Part shown: positions 10,721 through 22,145 of the stretch, piece after piece
How the letters are laid out: each line of letters begins with the position of its first letter
Numbering within the stretch: position 1 is the first letter of the stretch
Source of the DNA: Brassica napus
Lineage: Eukaryota; Streptophyta; Magnoliopsida; Brassicales; Brassicaceae
Assembly: GCF_020379485.1 (NCBI RefSeq)
Contig: NC_063450.1
Span: 27,380,137 to 27,444,136 of the forward strand
DNA length: 64,000 nucleotides
Direction: 5' to 3'
The notes under the pieces: generated by a model
Databases searched by the model: none
Told to the model about the DNA's origin: nothing
What the model saw: the letters and a program-made list of their open reading frames with translations, nothing else
Position numbers and translations under genes: made by a program

Positions 10721-10750
10721 AAAAAAAAAAATATATATATATATATATAA
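10721..10750. repeat. A-run and (AT)n microsatellite
   Basis: An A homopolymer followed by about ten AT dinucleotides. Confidence 0.9.
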
Positions 10751-11102
10751 CCCATTAATACACACAAAATTAAACTAAACCATCAAATTTTAAATATGTA
10801 CAATTACTTTCTTTCAACATTGACCTAAAACTCTAACACATATTAAGTTACAAACAGAAAAAGAAACTCTTAACACATATTATACAGGATACGGCAATCT
10901 ATTTGTTAGGTCGAAACTCAAAAAGGTTGAAGAGAACACCAAAATAATTTCTTGCAGTCATCTTGACTCTTTCAGTTATATACTAAACTAATACCAATAT
11001 CTCCAATTGATATATATTCCAACAGTCATTTTGACTCACGTTTTTCATTACAAAATTCACTACAGTATACTATTAATTTTCTTATAAACTTTATTTGATT
11101 AA

Positions 11103-12166
11103 GAGCATCTCCAAAAACAAAACCTATTTTGAAGTTTCCAAAACTCTATATTTGAAGTTTAAACGTGTTATTCTCCAAAAGTAAAACTTCAAACTCAACT
11201 TCAAAACTATTTGTATTTTATAATATGGTCCTTATATTTGTCATAACTAATTTGAATTCATAAAAAATTTGTAAATAACTAGGACATATATAAACATATT
11301 ATAACAATATTGATTAATAAAATATTCTATTAAAATATAAAAATTTAAATAAAAATAACTTAATTAATATTAAACTTCAAACAAAATACCATATTATTCC
11401 ATAAAATGATTTTCGTAATGGATAAATGATCTATTAGTACGTGCATTTCGAAGTAAAAATGGCTCTCCTCATTTTTACTTTGTAGATTACGTGCTAAACG
11501 TTTTTGAAATCGGATGATATTGATACTTGTATATACATTAGATCGGAATAAAAAAAGTAAAAGAGAAACATAAAATATTGCTAAAAACTAATTTATTTTC
11601 GATAATATTAATACTCGTGAATATATTCGATATGAACAAGAAAGAATTGTATAAAAAGATATCAAAAATAACAACAACAACCATCTTCAGTTACACAAAA
11701 AATTTGGACAATATTTGAAAATTTTGAAGGTTCCAGATCAAACTTACCTGACTATTAGTGTAATTGTAATATTTAAATTTGTGTAATAGTTATATCTTCA
11801 TGTAATTTTAATTTTTTTTTTAAATTTTATTTTGTATATTATTGTTGTCTAAATCTAGTTTAAAATATTTTAAATCTTATTTTAAAGTTTTATATAATTT
11901 TATATGTAAAATTTAAAATATTTATGAGATATCATTCTTTTAAGGATTAAAACAATAAACGAGAAAATATTTTATGAATCATAAAAGTGATGTGTGATTG
12001 TAGAGACCAAAATGCAAATAAAAAAATGAATTGAATAGTGAAACTTTAAATATATAATTTCACTACTCAAATCTTTAAATTTGAACTTCCCTTCTAAAAA
12101 GCAAAAAACTTTATATTTGAAGTTATAGAGTATATTTGAAGTTATAGAGTGTCTTTTGGAGATGAT
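11103..12166. mobile_element. possible MITE-like element with GAGCATCTCCAAAA ends
   Basis: The left end reads GAGCATCTCCAAAA and the right end TTTTGGAGATGAT, an inverted pair. Near both ends are repeats of AACTCTATATTTGAAG or its complement. No coding frame is seen in the 1.06 kb. The ends and repeats match a common class of non-autonomous Brassicaceae elements, but I could not fix a target-site duplication or a superfamily. Confidence 0.5.
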
Positions 12167-12541
12167 ATAAGTGGATCACCGTCTCGTGATCCTAAATTCT
12201 ATAACCCCTAAATTCTATAACCCGGTAACCCCTAAAAGTAGTCGAAGAAACACAATATTTATTTATTTTTGCTTTATAAATAAAATAACATGGAAAGGAA
12301 ACTCAGCCTATAATATTGAAATATTTCGGATGCTAAAAAAAAAAAAATATATATATATTATATTTCGGATGCTTCTCTAATGCTTAACTAGAAAATAACA
12401 GAGAGAAAAACATTTCATAAAACATTTACAAATTATAATTAACATGTACATTAAGAGAATAAAAACATTGTCCTCTAAAAACAATCTGCTTTAAACCTAT
12501 AGAGACATCTAAACTACGGAAATAAAACGAAATAAATAAAA

Positions 12542-13138
12542 TCAAGGCAAGAAGGAATTGGGATCATCTTCGCCTTGCTTGATTCGGATCTCAATTTCGG
12601 GTTCGGGTCCGGAGCTAGAGCTACCGGGCAAACCCCCACACTTATGACACCTGGCAACCACCAAGATCTGACGGCAAGAAGGGCAAGACGAATGAGACCC
12701 GAGCCACGTGTCAATGCATAACACGTGGAATCCATGACCACACTGTGGTAAAATCCTGAGCTCGTCGCCGTTGGAGAACTCCGTCAGACAGATCGCGCAC
12801 TCGGTGAACTTCTCCGACGACGGTGACTCCGGCGAGAAAGTCAGCTTCGGTAGAGATTGGAGTACTTTATTCTTCAGTCCTTTGTTCGCCGCTGCTACCG
12901 GCGGTGGAGGAGATTGACCAGAACCGCCTTGAGAGCCGGCGTGGGTTCGGTTACCGGCGGCGAGGCGACGGAGCCAAACGCATCGAGAAACGGCGATTAG
13001 ACCGAGAAAACAAATCATGGCGCAGAGGAGAGCAGCGAGGATGATCACGAGATCGGAAGTCACAGCGGCGGTGGAGGGATCCGGCACAGGCGACGGAGTG
13101 TTAGATTCACCGAGAAGACGGAAGAGAAGGCGAGCCAT
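12542..13138 (-). CDS. ATL80: ATL-family RING-H2 E3 ubiquitin ligase
   Basis: Intronless frame of 198 residues, as usual for ATL genes; Arabidopsis ATL80 (At1g20823) is of similar length. An N-terminal hydrophobic segment (about residues 28-52, DLVIILAALLCAMICFLGLI) anchors it in a membrane. A basic linker and a GLD-like region (NKGLKNKVLQSLPKLTF) follow. The RING-H2 domain (about residues 112-155) is complete: ECAICLTEF, CGHGFHVLCIDTW, CPSC, with the Pro-Trp-type E2-binding surface. It transfers ubiquitin from an E2 to substrates; ATL80 in Arabidopsis is linked to phosphate and cold responses. A TATAAA lies near 13235-13240, about 100 bases upstream. The local GC content is clearly higher than the surroundings. 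No lesions are seen. Confidence 0.9.
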   Translation of the reverse strand: MARLLFRLLGESNTPSPVPDPSTAAVTSDLVIILAALLCAMICFLGLIAVSRCVWLRRLAAGNRTHAGSQGGSGQSPPPPVAAANKGLKNKVLQSLPKLTFSPESPSSEKFTECAICLTEFSNGDELRILPQCGHGFHVLCIDTWLGSHSSCPSCRQILVVARCHKCGGLPGSSSSGPEPEIEIRIKQGEDDPNSFLP

Positions 13139-13234
13139 TTCGAGCGAAGGAGAAGAGTTATGGGTTCGTTTGAAAATATTTAGAGAAAGGAAGGACTTTG
13201 ATTTGAGTCTGAGGCAGGCGAAGAGGATTAGAGC

Positions 13235-13240
13235 TTTATA
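13235..13240 (-). promoter_or_regulatory. TATA box of ATL80
   Basis: Minus-strand TATAAA about 100 bases upstream of the ATL80 ATG. Spacing fits a plant core promoter. Confidence 0.5.
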
Positions 13241-13378
13241 GAGCGGCGACTTCTCCTGGTCTTATGTAGCTGCCGGTTAAGGTTCTTTTGGTCATTCCCA
13301 GTTTTTAAAATAATTATTATTCTTTTGTAGTTGATAGTTACACTCCAAGACTCGTTAAAAAGTTAATACTCCATCGGT

Positions 13379-13621
13379 TTCGTAAAACGATAGTTGATGT
13401 TATTTTTTAGTGCACAAAAATTAAAAAATTCATTTTTTTCTAAAAATTAGTTTAAAACATATAATTTAAAAATTATCCAACCAATTATAGAAATAACTAT
13501 AATATCTAATTGGTTACGCAATTTTCAATAAAATTAAAAATAACATAAAAATATCAAAACATTATCTATTTTGAAATAACAAAAATCTTCTAAAACATCA
13601 TATATTATGAAACGGAAAAAA
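13379..13621. mobile_element. Stowaway-like MITE (Tc1/mariner type)
   Basis: A 243-bp AT-rich element whose left end CTCCATCGGTTTCGTAA and right end (inverted: TTTTTTCCGTTTCATAATA) resemble the CTCCCTCCGTTTCA termini of plant Stowaway MITEs. It is flanked by TA at 13377-13378 and 13622-13623, the expected duplication. It sits shortly upstream of ATL80. Confidence 0.7.
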
Positions 13622-14073
13622 TACTATTTATTTATTTATTTTAGCAATTGTCTTTAGCGGTGGCTTAGAGGTTTTTTTTTAAAAGAAGGCTCACAGGTAA
13701 AATAAAGAATAGTTTAAAGACTAAATTTTATATAGAAGTTTAAGAACATCAAAAAATTTCAATATAATAGTTTCTGAGCAAATTTTAATACATTTATGTT
13801 TTACACAACCAACTAACTACATAAAGCCGAACGTGAATGTTTTTTCATAATCTGGAAAACAAGTTTAGATTAATAGTTTTGCAGAATGGGAAAACAAATA
13901 TTATGACACAAGTATATCATCTTTAGATCATTTACTCAGTCTATGAAAAAAATTGCTATACATATTAGTATGTAAGAGATTGTATGACTAGTGGTGTGAG
14001 TGTGGCGATGTTTATTGTAACAAATGTAGGAGTGTATTTTTCTGTTGTTGGACAATTGGAACAATAACCGAAG

Positions 14074-15219
14074 TGTTATGATAATGATTATCTATTTAGA
14101 AGATAATGTTTATCATGTTGTCTTTTTGTTATATGTCGGTAAAACTAACCGACTTACCATTGCTATAAATAGGGCTGGACAAATAAATCGAATCCGAAAA
14201 TCCGAACCGAACCTGATCCGATAAAAATGAATCCGAATCGATCTGAACCCGACATAAATACCGAATGGATCCTGTTTTTTGGTATTTTGGGTTATGGGTA
14301 TTATCCGAACCGAACCCGGACCTAAATGGATATCCGATAGAACCCGAAACATTTAAAATCACAAAAAGAATTTCTATCAAATATGATCTTAATTCTTAAT
14401 ATGTATCCAAAATACTTTAAGATATTATTGAACTTCTAAAATAATTATCTGTTACACGAAGGTTGATGGTGGAATGTGGCGGTTGAAGCCTGAAGTTTTT
14501 AGATTTTGGTTTTGTTTTCATTGAATAATGTTTTTCATTTAATGAGAACTTAGTTTTTGTTTTATGATTTCATTTATCTGGTTTTCTTTCTATCACTAAC
14601 TATTTTTATCTTTCGCTTGATTTTGAATGATCATGTTTGATTTTTTTTTTATTTTTGAATCAGTTTTACTTATGTTTTGGCTATTAAAATATGTACAAAT
14701 CATGTATTTTAAATCCGAAGAACCGATTTCATTCATGTTTTAATTACAAAATATTTACAAATCAGGTATTTTTAAACCGAAGAACCGATTGGGACCCGAA
14801 CCCGAAAGTACAATGGGCTATACCAGTTTTTTGAAGATTTACTAACCCCGACCCGAATCCGATAGAACCCGAACCGGTCCCGAACCGAACTTTTATATAA
14901 CCCGAATGAAGTTGATTTTGATAAACCCGAAAAACCAAAATCCGAATGGATAAAACCAAAACCCGATTGAGACCCCAAATGCCCACGCCTAGCTATAAAT
15001 ATAGCTTCTCATGCATTTTGTAAGGACTACGTAGAAATCAATAACAAGATCATAAGTTTTATATCTCACCTTTCTCTCCCATACAACAATAACAAAACAA
15101 CATATAATATTTTTATCTCTCTCTCGTTGAATCCTTTTTCTCCAAACATAAAATATATAATATATAAATACAGATTTATATATCCCTCACTATTACATGT
15201 GAGTTAATAGTTTACAATA
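14074..15219 (+). repeat. left LTR of the copia element (interrupted)
   Basis: Starts TGTTATGATAATGATTATC and ends in TTTACAATA where the right LTR has TTTACAACA. Removing the 14172-14991 insert plus its duplicated target leaves about the 318 bp of the right LTR. Confidence 0.93.
14172..14991. mobile_element. non-autonomous TIR element rich in CCGAACC motifs, inside the LTR
   Basis: The ends GGGCTGGACAAA and the inverse of TGCCCACGCCTA are an imperfect inverted pair. The 10-base target GCTATAAATA is present on both sides (14162-14171 and 14992-15001). Both ends are rich in CCGAACC and CCCGAA motifs in different orders; the centre is AT-rich and non-coding. A relative or fragment of the same class appears near 56370-56590. 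Superfamily is not assigned; hAT-like is a guess from the length of the duplication. Confidence 0.75.
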
Positions 15220-15739
15220 CGTTACAGGCACGAGACTCTGACTAACTGAGGCTTATCAATCTAAAAGTTCTTAAGCCGAGTTAATGTTTAAATTTATGTA
15301 TTCTAATATATTTAATTTATTTAAATTTTATTATTATTTTAGAGTGAGAGGCTGGACCTTCTCCATTTATTTTTCGGGATGATAGGCGCTGCCTTTCCCG
15401 ACTGATCGTTATGGTAGGCTATGCCTTTACGATCAGAAAAACACGTGGTAGTCTTTGCCTCTGTGAATAAAAGTAAAAGTCAAAATGGTAGACCATGTCT
15501 CCTCGGACTTTGAAAAATGATCAATATGGTAGTCTACGACTCCTCAGATCATGTGGTAGGCTGAGTCCCCCGATTTTATTTATGCTATTTAAAGTTCTGC
15601 AATTTAAATTTTTGCAATTTAAATTTATGCAATTTAAGTTTATTCTTTTATTTTATGCCTTTAATTTTTGCATTTAAATTACGCATTTAAATCCATGTCT
15701 TTACTATATTTATAATATTATTCTATGAATACAGTTATC

Positions 15740-16754
15740 ATGTCGAATTTGACAAAGCTCGAAATTAATGCCCTGGATATTACGGGAAATAATTATATGA
15801 CTTGGGCAGTGGGTGCAAAAATGCACCTGAGAGAAAACGGGCTTTTGGAAACCATCAATAGTTCGAAAACAGTGTCGGATGAGAAAAAGGCTAAAGCCAT
15901 GATATTTTTACGACACCACATCCATGATGGTTTAAAGGATGAATATATTACAGGATCCTTGTGACCTCTGAAAATCTTTAAAAGAGATGTTCGATCACCA
16001 GAAATATGTGATCTTACCGAAAGCTAAACACGAGTGGATCCATCTCCGGTTCCAGGATTACAAAAGTGTTAGTGAGTTTAATTCCGCGATGTTCGGAATT
16101 ACTTCGAGGATGATGTTATGTGGAGAGAAAATAAGTGATTATGATATGATCGAGAAAACTCTCTCCACGTTCCATCCTGAAAATGTATACCTGCAGCAAC
16201 AATACCGGGTGAATGGATATACCCGTTACTCGGAGTTGATGCAAGTCCTCCTTGTAGCGGAGCAGAATAATCAACTCGTGACATTAAACCATCAAGCTCG
16301 TCCCACTGGATCTGCTCCATTCCCTAAAGCGAATGTTGCATCATCCAGTTATGATAATAGAAGAGGACGAGGTCGTGGACGTGGTGGAAACCGTTATCAT
16401 GGTCGTGGAAGAGGACGAGGAAGAAAATTCTGTCCCTATGATGAAAGAAATAATAAAGACTTCCAAGAAAATGAAAGGAATGAAAAAGGCCAGGATGATA
16501 AAAGGCAAACAAGAAAGGTTTGCTACAGATGCGGCATGAAAGGTCATTGGGTACGTAACTGTCGTACGCCAAAAGATTTAGCCGATCTGTATAGAGAATC
16601 CCAAAAGGGAAAAGGAAAAGGAAGAGGTGAAACAAACTTCATCTCTGATGAACCTGAGCCATCCTTTCATGGTTTAAACGATGATACTCATCTCGATGTA
16701 TCAGATTTTCTGGTTGAGCCAGAGAGTATCGATGAGTTATGTAGATCGATGTGA
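15740..16754 (+). pseudogene. copia gag (nucleocapsid) gene, frameshifted
   Basis: The first segment, from ATG 15740 (MSNLTKLEINALDITGNNYM), matches the N-terminal copia gag region and hits TGA at 15962. The frame shifts by one base before 15987, where gag continues as MFDHQKYVILPKAKHEWIHL to TAG/TGA near 16754. A basic RGRGRGRGG-type stretch precedes a CCHC zinc knuckle, CYRCGMKGHWVRNC, from about 16520. Gag packages the element's RNA into virus-like particles. The early stop and frameshift make this copy unable to give full-length Gag. Confidence 0.88.
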
Positions 16755-16834
16755 TATAAGTAGACTGTATTATAGTATCTATATCTTTTGTCGTAAGATA
16801 TATGTTATGTTTCATGTTTACTGTTTAATAATAT

Positions 16835-18434
16835 ATGTTTTATATTCAGAAAATGCCAAACTTTGAGACTATGGATGGAGATTTCTGTTCGGCAGATAGT
16901 GCGTCAACGCACACGATAATTAAAGATAAGAAATATTTCTCCAGTCTCAAAATTAGAGATTACGCTGGAAGCGTAAGTACAATATCTGGTAATGCAAAGA
17001 TTATTATGGACTCTGGAAGAGCGAAATTTTCAATGCCAGGGAGAATAATATTTGAAATAAGTGATGCATTGTATTCCCCCCGAGTCTCATAGAAACTTAT
17101 TAAGTTTTAAGGATATCCGAAGAAATGAATATCATATTGAGACTATGAGTAAAGTTGGCACTGAATTTCTTTGCATTAAGTCCGAGAGGAAACATATATT
17201 GGAAGAGTTAAGAATGTTATCCTCTGGACTATATTGTACGAAAATAACCATGACTGAGTCCTATGCCGTGGTAAACATGAAGTTTACTGATACATTTAAA
17301 ATATGGCATGAGAGGCTAGGACATCCTGGTTCAGTCATGATAAGAAAGATAGTGCAAAATTCGAATGGCCATCCGTTGAAAAACGGAAAATTTTTGCAAA
17401 CGGGCGAATTTACATGCAATGCCTTTTCTCAAGGGAAACTTATAACTCGGCCATCACCAGCAAAAGTAGGCAATGAATCACCAATGTTTTTAGAAAGGAT
17501 ACATGGTGATATATGTGGGCCGATCCACCCACCGTGCGTGCCGTTTAAGTATTTCATGGTATTGATTGACGCATCTAGTAGATGGTCAAGTGTGTCTCTT
17601 GTGACGACACGAAATACGGCTTTCGCAAAGTTCATTGCCCAGATAATAAAGCTGAGAACGCAGTTCTCAGAGTATGCCATTAAAAAAGTAAGGCTTGATA
17701 ATGCTGGTGAATTTACATCGCAAGCCTTTGATGATTATTGTATGTCAATGGGGATTGATGTGGAGCATCCACTTCCCCATGTGCATACACAAAATGGCAT
17801 GGCCGAGTCATTGATAAAACGGTTGTAGTTGATTGCAAGACCGTTAGTCTTGAGAACGAAGCTCCCAATTTCTATATGGGGTCATGCTATATTGCATGCA
17901 GCTGCACTGGTTCGGCTAAGACCGAGTGCATATCATAAGTACTCCCCATTACAATTGGCATCTGGGCAAGAGCCAGATGTATCCCATCTCCGTGTCTTTG
18001 GGTGTGCGGTCTATGTTCCGATAGCACCGCCACAAAGAACAAAAATGGGCCCACAAAGGAGATTGGGAATATATGTGGGTTATACGTCACCAAGTATAAT
18101 AAGATATCTGGAACCAGTAACTGGTGATATGTTTACGGCACGATTTGCCCATTGCCATTTTAATGAGGATGAATTTCCAGCGTTAGGGGGAGGAATTAAT
18201 AGAATTCCTAAAGAGATTACTTGGTGTACACCGTCATTGTTACACCTTGATCCCCCTATGAATCAAAGAGAGCTGGAAGTTCAGAAAATTGTGCATTTGC
18301 ATAATTTGGCAAACCAGTTACCAGATGCGTTCACAGATACGAGAAGGGTGACGAAATCATGTATACCCGCTGAAAATGTTACATCCAGAGTTGATGTTCC
18401 TAAAGAACAAACTGATGGAAACAAAATGAATTAA
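16835..18434 (+). pseudogene. copia pol: protease, GAG-pre-integrase and integrase
   Basis: The protease region includes FCSADSASTHTII, a variant of the DSG(A/S)T active site. After a stop near 17090 the frame shifts to the GAG-pre-integrase domain (TFKIWHERLGHPGSVMIRKI) and the integrase core. The three acidic residues are visible in RIHGDICGPI, VRLDNAGEFTS and NGMAESLI. A TAG at 17826 fits a former CAG (Gln) and cuts integrase from its C-terminal part (VFGCAVYVPIAPPQRTKMGP). The frame ends at TAA 18432. Integrase would join element DNA to the chromosome; this copy is broken in at least three places. Confidence 0.88.
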
Positions 18435-18503
18435 CCTAGGATTCAGTTAAAGAGGGGGAGGCCAGCAGGTTCTAAAGATAAAAATCCCCGAAAGAAAAAG
18501 AAA

Positions 18504-18983
18504 TTGGATGAACAAAGTAAGGTTCCAGAAGAACCTGATACTGAAAAATGTCTGAAAGAAGGCATAGATAAAGATGATCCAGATGACGAAAAGGAAGAAA
18601 AGTATGAGATTTCTATCAACTACGCCCGAGATGAAAAGTTATGGATGAGAAATAATATAAAAGATGTTGATAGAATGTTCTCCTTTTCTGTGTCCAAAGA
18701 GATCAATCATGAAATAGATGATCCCGATCCAAGGTCCATTTTGGAATGTCAGAAAAGACATGATTGGGAGGAGTGGAAGAAGGCCATTCAAATTGAATTA
18801 CTCTCCCTGAATAAAAGAAATGTCTTTGGACCTATAGTCATAACGCCTGAGAATATAAATCCTGTTGGGTATAAGTGGGTATTCGTGAGAAAAGTAAATG
18901 AGAAAAATGAAGTAACACGATATAAAGCCCGATTAGTTGCCCAAGGTTTTTCTCAAAGACCGGGAATTGATTTTGAGGAAACA
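18504..18983 (+). pseudogene. copia reverse transcriptase, 5' part (split by the gypsy insert)
   Basis: A charged linker leads into the RT N-terminus: WEEWKKAIQIELLSLNKRNV, then GYKWVFVRKVNEKNEVTRYK and ARLVAQGFSQRPGIDFEET. The frame is cut in the codon run EET|YSP by the gypsy element at 18984 and resumes at 26980 with YSPVMDAITFKFLMSL. The two halves are in the same order and strand and share the AAACA target duplication, so this was one gene before the nested insertion. Confidence 0.92.
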
Positions 18984-20088
18984 TGTGGGAACCGAAATTC
19001 GCACTGTTGATTTCCGTTTAAATAAGGAAACTAGGAAAACCCTAATTTCCTAGAGGTCCCGGATATCTGCTAATACCACACGCCAGGCAAATTAGAACAC
19101 GATAATGACAACGAAGAAGTATAAAAATCGTAAGAAGAGAGCAAAGAGAAGTCTTATTCCGAATTTGCGTATGAGCGTTTACAACAAGGTATAAGCCTGG
19201 GCTCGGGAGCTATCGGCGAGATTCCTAGTTCTAGCAACCCTAAGACGGCTAACCCTAATTGAGTCGCAGCTCGAAATAACAAAAACGGAAAGCTGCCTAA
19301 TTGCTCTAACTGCTAAGTTTTCTCTGAAAAAACCCTCTCCTATGCCTCTCGCCTAGGACCCTTTATATACTGGCTCCAAGGTCGGTTCACGCCTTTCCTC
19401 TTCTGCGCTTAAGCCGCCATAGCATAAAAATGGAGATATTCCATTTTTTCCGATCTTCGCAATTATCTTCAAAATTTCGTATTTATCCGCGGAAACTTGA
19501 CATTTATCTTCCCTTGCGGACCAAGCGTAAACCGACATGCGGTTTGCGGCCTGTTGGTTAAGAAATCGTAAGTTGGGCCTCGAGTCATCTCATAGGTCCC
19601 TTTGGGCCGTCTTTCGACTCGAAGCGTTTATTACGGCTTCTTTCGATAAAGAATGAACTTTCCGCGGTTTTTTACGGTAGAGTTTGATTGATAACTTAGA
19701 AATGGTGGGGAACGTGAGATGGGTTCGCTACGGTATTTGGGAGATAGCATCGAAGGGTAGACGAGAATGCATTAACTGATGTCGTATCGATGTTTCGGAA
19801 GAGCTCGGTCGCTACGTAGTGACAGAGCTGAATGGGCGTTTGGTCGCTACGTAGCGACTGAGCTTTGGCTCGAACTCGGTCGCTACGTAGTGACCGAGCG
19901 GAGCACGCGTTTGGTCGCTGCGTAACGATCCTTCTCGAGCTCTTGTCCGATGATTCGAGTTTCTTCCGCAAAGGTTTTTCGTAAAGAAGAATCCATTTCG
20001 AAAAAATATTTGTCGAAGAATTTTTCTACGTTTTTCTTCTTCGGGGATTTGGACGTTAACTTCGTCGTAACCGTTTTTGACCCCAACA
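18984..20088 (-). repeat. LTR of the gypsy element (left)
   Basis: Plus strand reads TGTGGGAACCGAAATTCGCA to GACCCCAACA, 1105 bp. It contains four tandem units built on the palindrome GGTCGCTACGTAGCGACC (19806-19930). Its match at 60214-61333 shows a family with several copies. Confidence 0.95.
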
Positions 20089-20386
20089 GTTAGCCCCCCA
20101 GCACATTGGGAACATGGATTTCTAGCAAGGTCCCAATGCGTGGTATGGCGAGTTTGGACGAGATTGGTATATTTGGGCGAAGTTCGTGTCAAAAAATCCG
20201 CAAGTAAATAGTAATTTCTCATGCCTATAAGAAGGGAGGTAACTTCTTCATAACCTTCACACTTACTCATTCTCATAGAGAGGTTTTTCTTGAAAAGTTC
20301 TTTCTCTTTCTCTCTGTCAATTCCTCCTTGATTTCAAAGAAAAACACGAGAAGTCGAGTAAGAAGAGGAGTTCGAAGAAAGGGTCT

Positions 20387-22145
20387 TTGCCCGCAAATGT
20401 TTCTGAAGAGCTTCGAGTGCCGAAGATGGAATTCGTTCCTCATTCGGTAGACCCTGCCGAGAACGAGGCATGGTGGGTGGTGTGTTACGGTTCGATCACG
20501 CCTCCTATAGAAAAATTGTTCCCGGTCATGAACCATCGCCCGGTGGAGGCAGGTGCGCCGAGTAGGAGCACTAGCGGATTTCTCGAGGTCATGTGGTCGT
20601 TCACCATATTTCGGACGCGGTGGAATTCAGGGTTCCTCGTCAAGGAGAGTGCGCTAGTAGTCCCCCGGAGGGCTTCTTTACTTGTTACGAGGCATTTGTA
20701 GTGCGTTGCCATTTATGGTTTCCGATCCCCGAGATCATCGTTCGTGTGTTGGGTCGTTTTGGGGTGGCGATAAGCCAACTGAATCCTCTTGGCAGCCAGC
20801 ACCTCATAGGGATCCTGGTCCTGAGCTACGAGCATGGTATTTCTCTGGCTGTTGATCACTTCGAAGCGCTTCTTCGATTACAGATCATTAGGGAAACGGA
20901 CACGTACAGGCTGGTTCCTCGGAACTTCATGTCAGTGGTAAAGGGGTTCACTTTTAACTTCAACTCGTGGAGGAAGTTTTTCTTCTTCGTTCGTGTAGAC
21001 GCAGCGTCCGTTGAGGAGAGTTGTATCCCACTGTTTCGGAGGTTGCCGAATGATCGTCCCTCTATCAACCCTCTTGCTCCGTTTCCTGAGGACATTATTG
21101 CGATGAGGGATCTGCTCAGGAATGGTTCTTTTTTCTGGACTTCTTTTACGCCGAATAGAGTTCGTAAGGCGTTGAGGTTTGTGCATCCTGGTTCTGCTTT
21201 GGGCAGAGACACAAGGAGTGATTCCGAACCTGAAGACCAAGGTCCCAACGCCGCTCCCACTATTGTGACGGGGCCGAATTCTTCGAAGGGGAAAGATATT
21301 GATCTCGGCGACCTGGAGTTTTCGGTGGACGATTGCATGCTTCCAGGATGGGATCCGAACCTTTCTTTCAGCGATGGAAGTGGTACAACTGAGGTCCCTA
21401 TTCCGGACTTCGACGATCTCTTTGCTGGTCTTCTGTCGGGCTTTGACGCTCCTCAGGCCACGAGCGAGTCAGGGAGGCCAAAAGTTGTTGCGGAAGGATC
21501 TCGCATCATTAACGGGGTATAAATTTTAAGAATTCTGACGATCGTTATTATTATTTTTTGCTTATAACGTGTCAATCGGTTTTACAGGGTTTAAACTTGC
21601 TTGGATCGGCCATTGAGGCGAGCCATAGAGAGGCCATGATCTATCGCTTTAAAGCGGAGAAGGCGGAAAAGGATCTTGCTCGCATACGAGACGAGATGTT
21701 GGCGCGAGACGCTCAACTCGCTCGTGATCATGCCAGGGCTGTTCGCAGGGCGGAACGGAAGGGCAAGAGGGAAATTGTCGAGGTGATGAAGATTCGCGCT
21801 TCTCAATTCCTGGTTGAGTACGGGAATCTTAAGGGTGCTTTTAACTCGCTGGGCGACTTCCGTGAGTGTCGCGGCTCCGTCGGGAGCCTTTGGAAGACGC
21901 ATGAAGATGACTACGTTTTCGAGAGGGAGATGAAGTTAATGAAGGGTGGCATGAAGGATCTTGCTCACACTGAGGCGACCATTCCTCCGATTGACGGGAA
22001 GATCCAGGGATTCTGGGATCCCATCCCGGTTTCCCCTGATATCGTAGAAACTACGGCTTATTTTGCCGGTGACGATGAGGAAGTGAACTTTCCCGCGGAT
22101 GCATTCGGGGCTTCCTTGTCCGGGAGTTTTAACTTTGGCCTGTGA
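20387..22145 (+). pseudogene. antisense Transposase_28-type gene inside the gypsy element
   Basis: Plus strand, opposite to gag. A first exon (about 20387-21517) and second exon (21588-22145) flank a 70-bp GT-AG intron and join in frame (IING|GLNLL). A one-base frameshift near 20590 breaks exon 1. The protein shows the PF04195 (putative gypsy-type transposon) pattern: [49 protein letters not shown]. The second exon codes a coiled-coil-like segment ([20 protein letters not shown]). Extra antisense genes are known in Tat-lineage gypsy elements; their role is unknown. Upstream is a CT-rich leader (20300-20340) and a possible TATA-like CCTATAAGAAG near 20224. Confidence 0.75.

Noticed and set aside
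14762..14986. Frames with repeated FGSG/YRIRFG words in the CCGAACC repeats.
   Set aside because: They are translations of a simple CCGAACC-type repeat.
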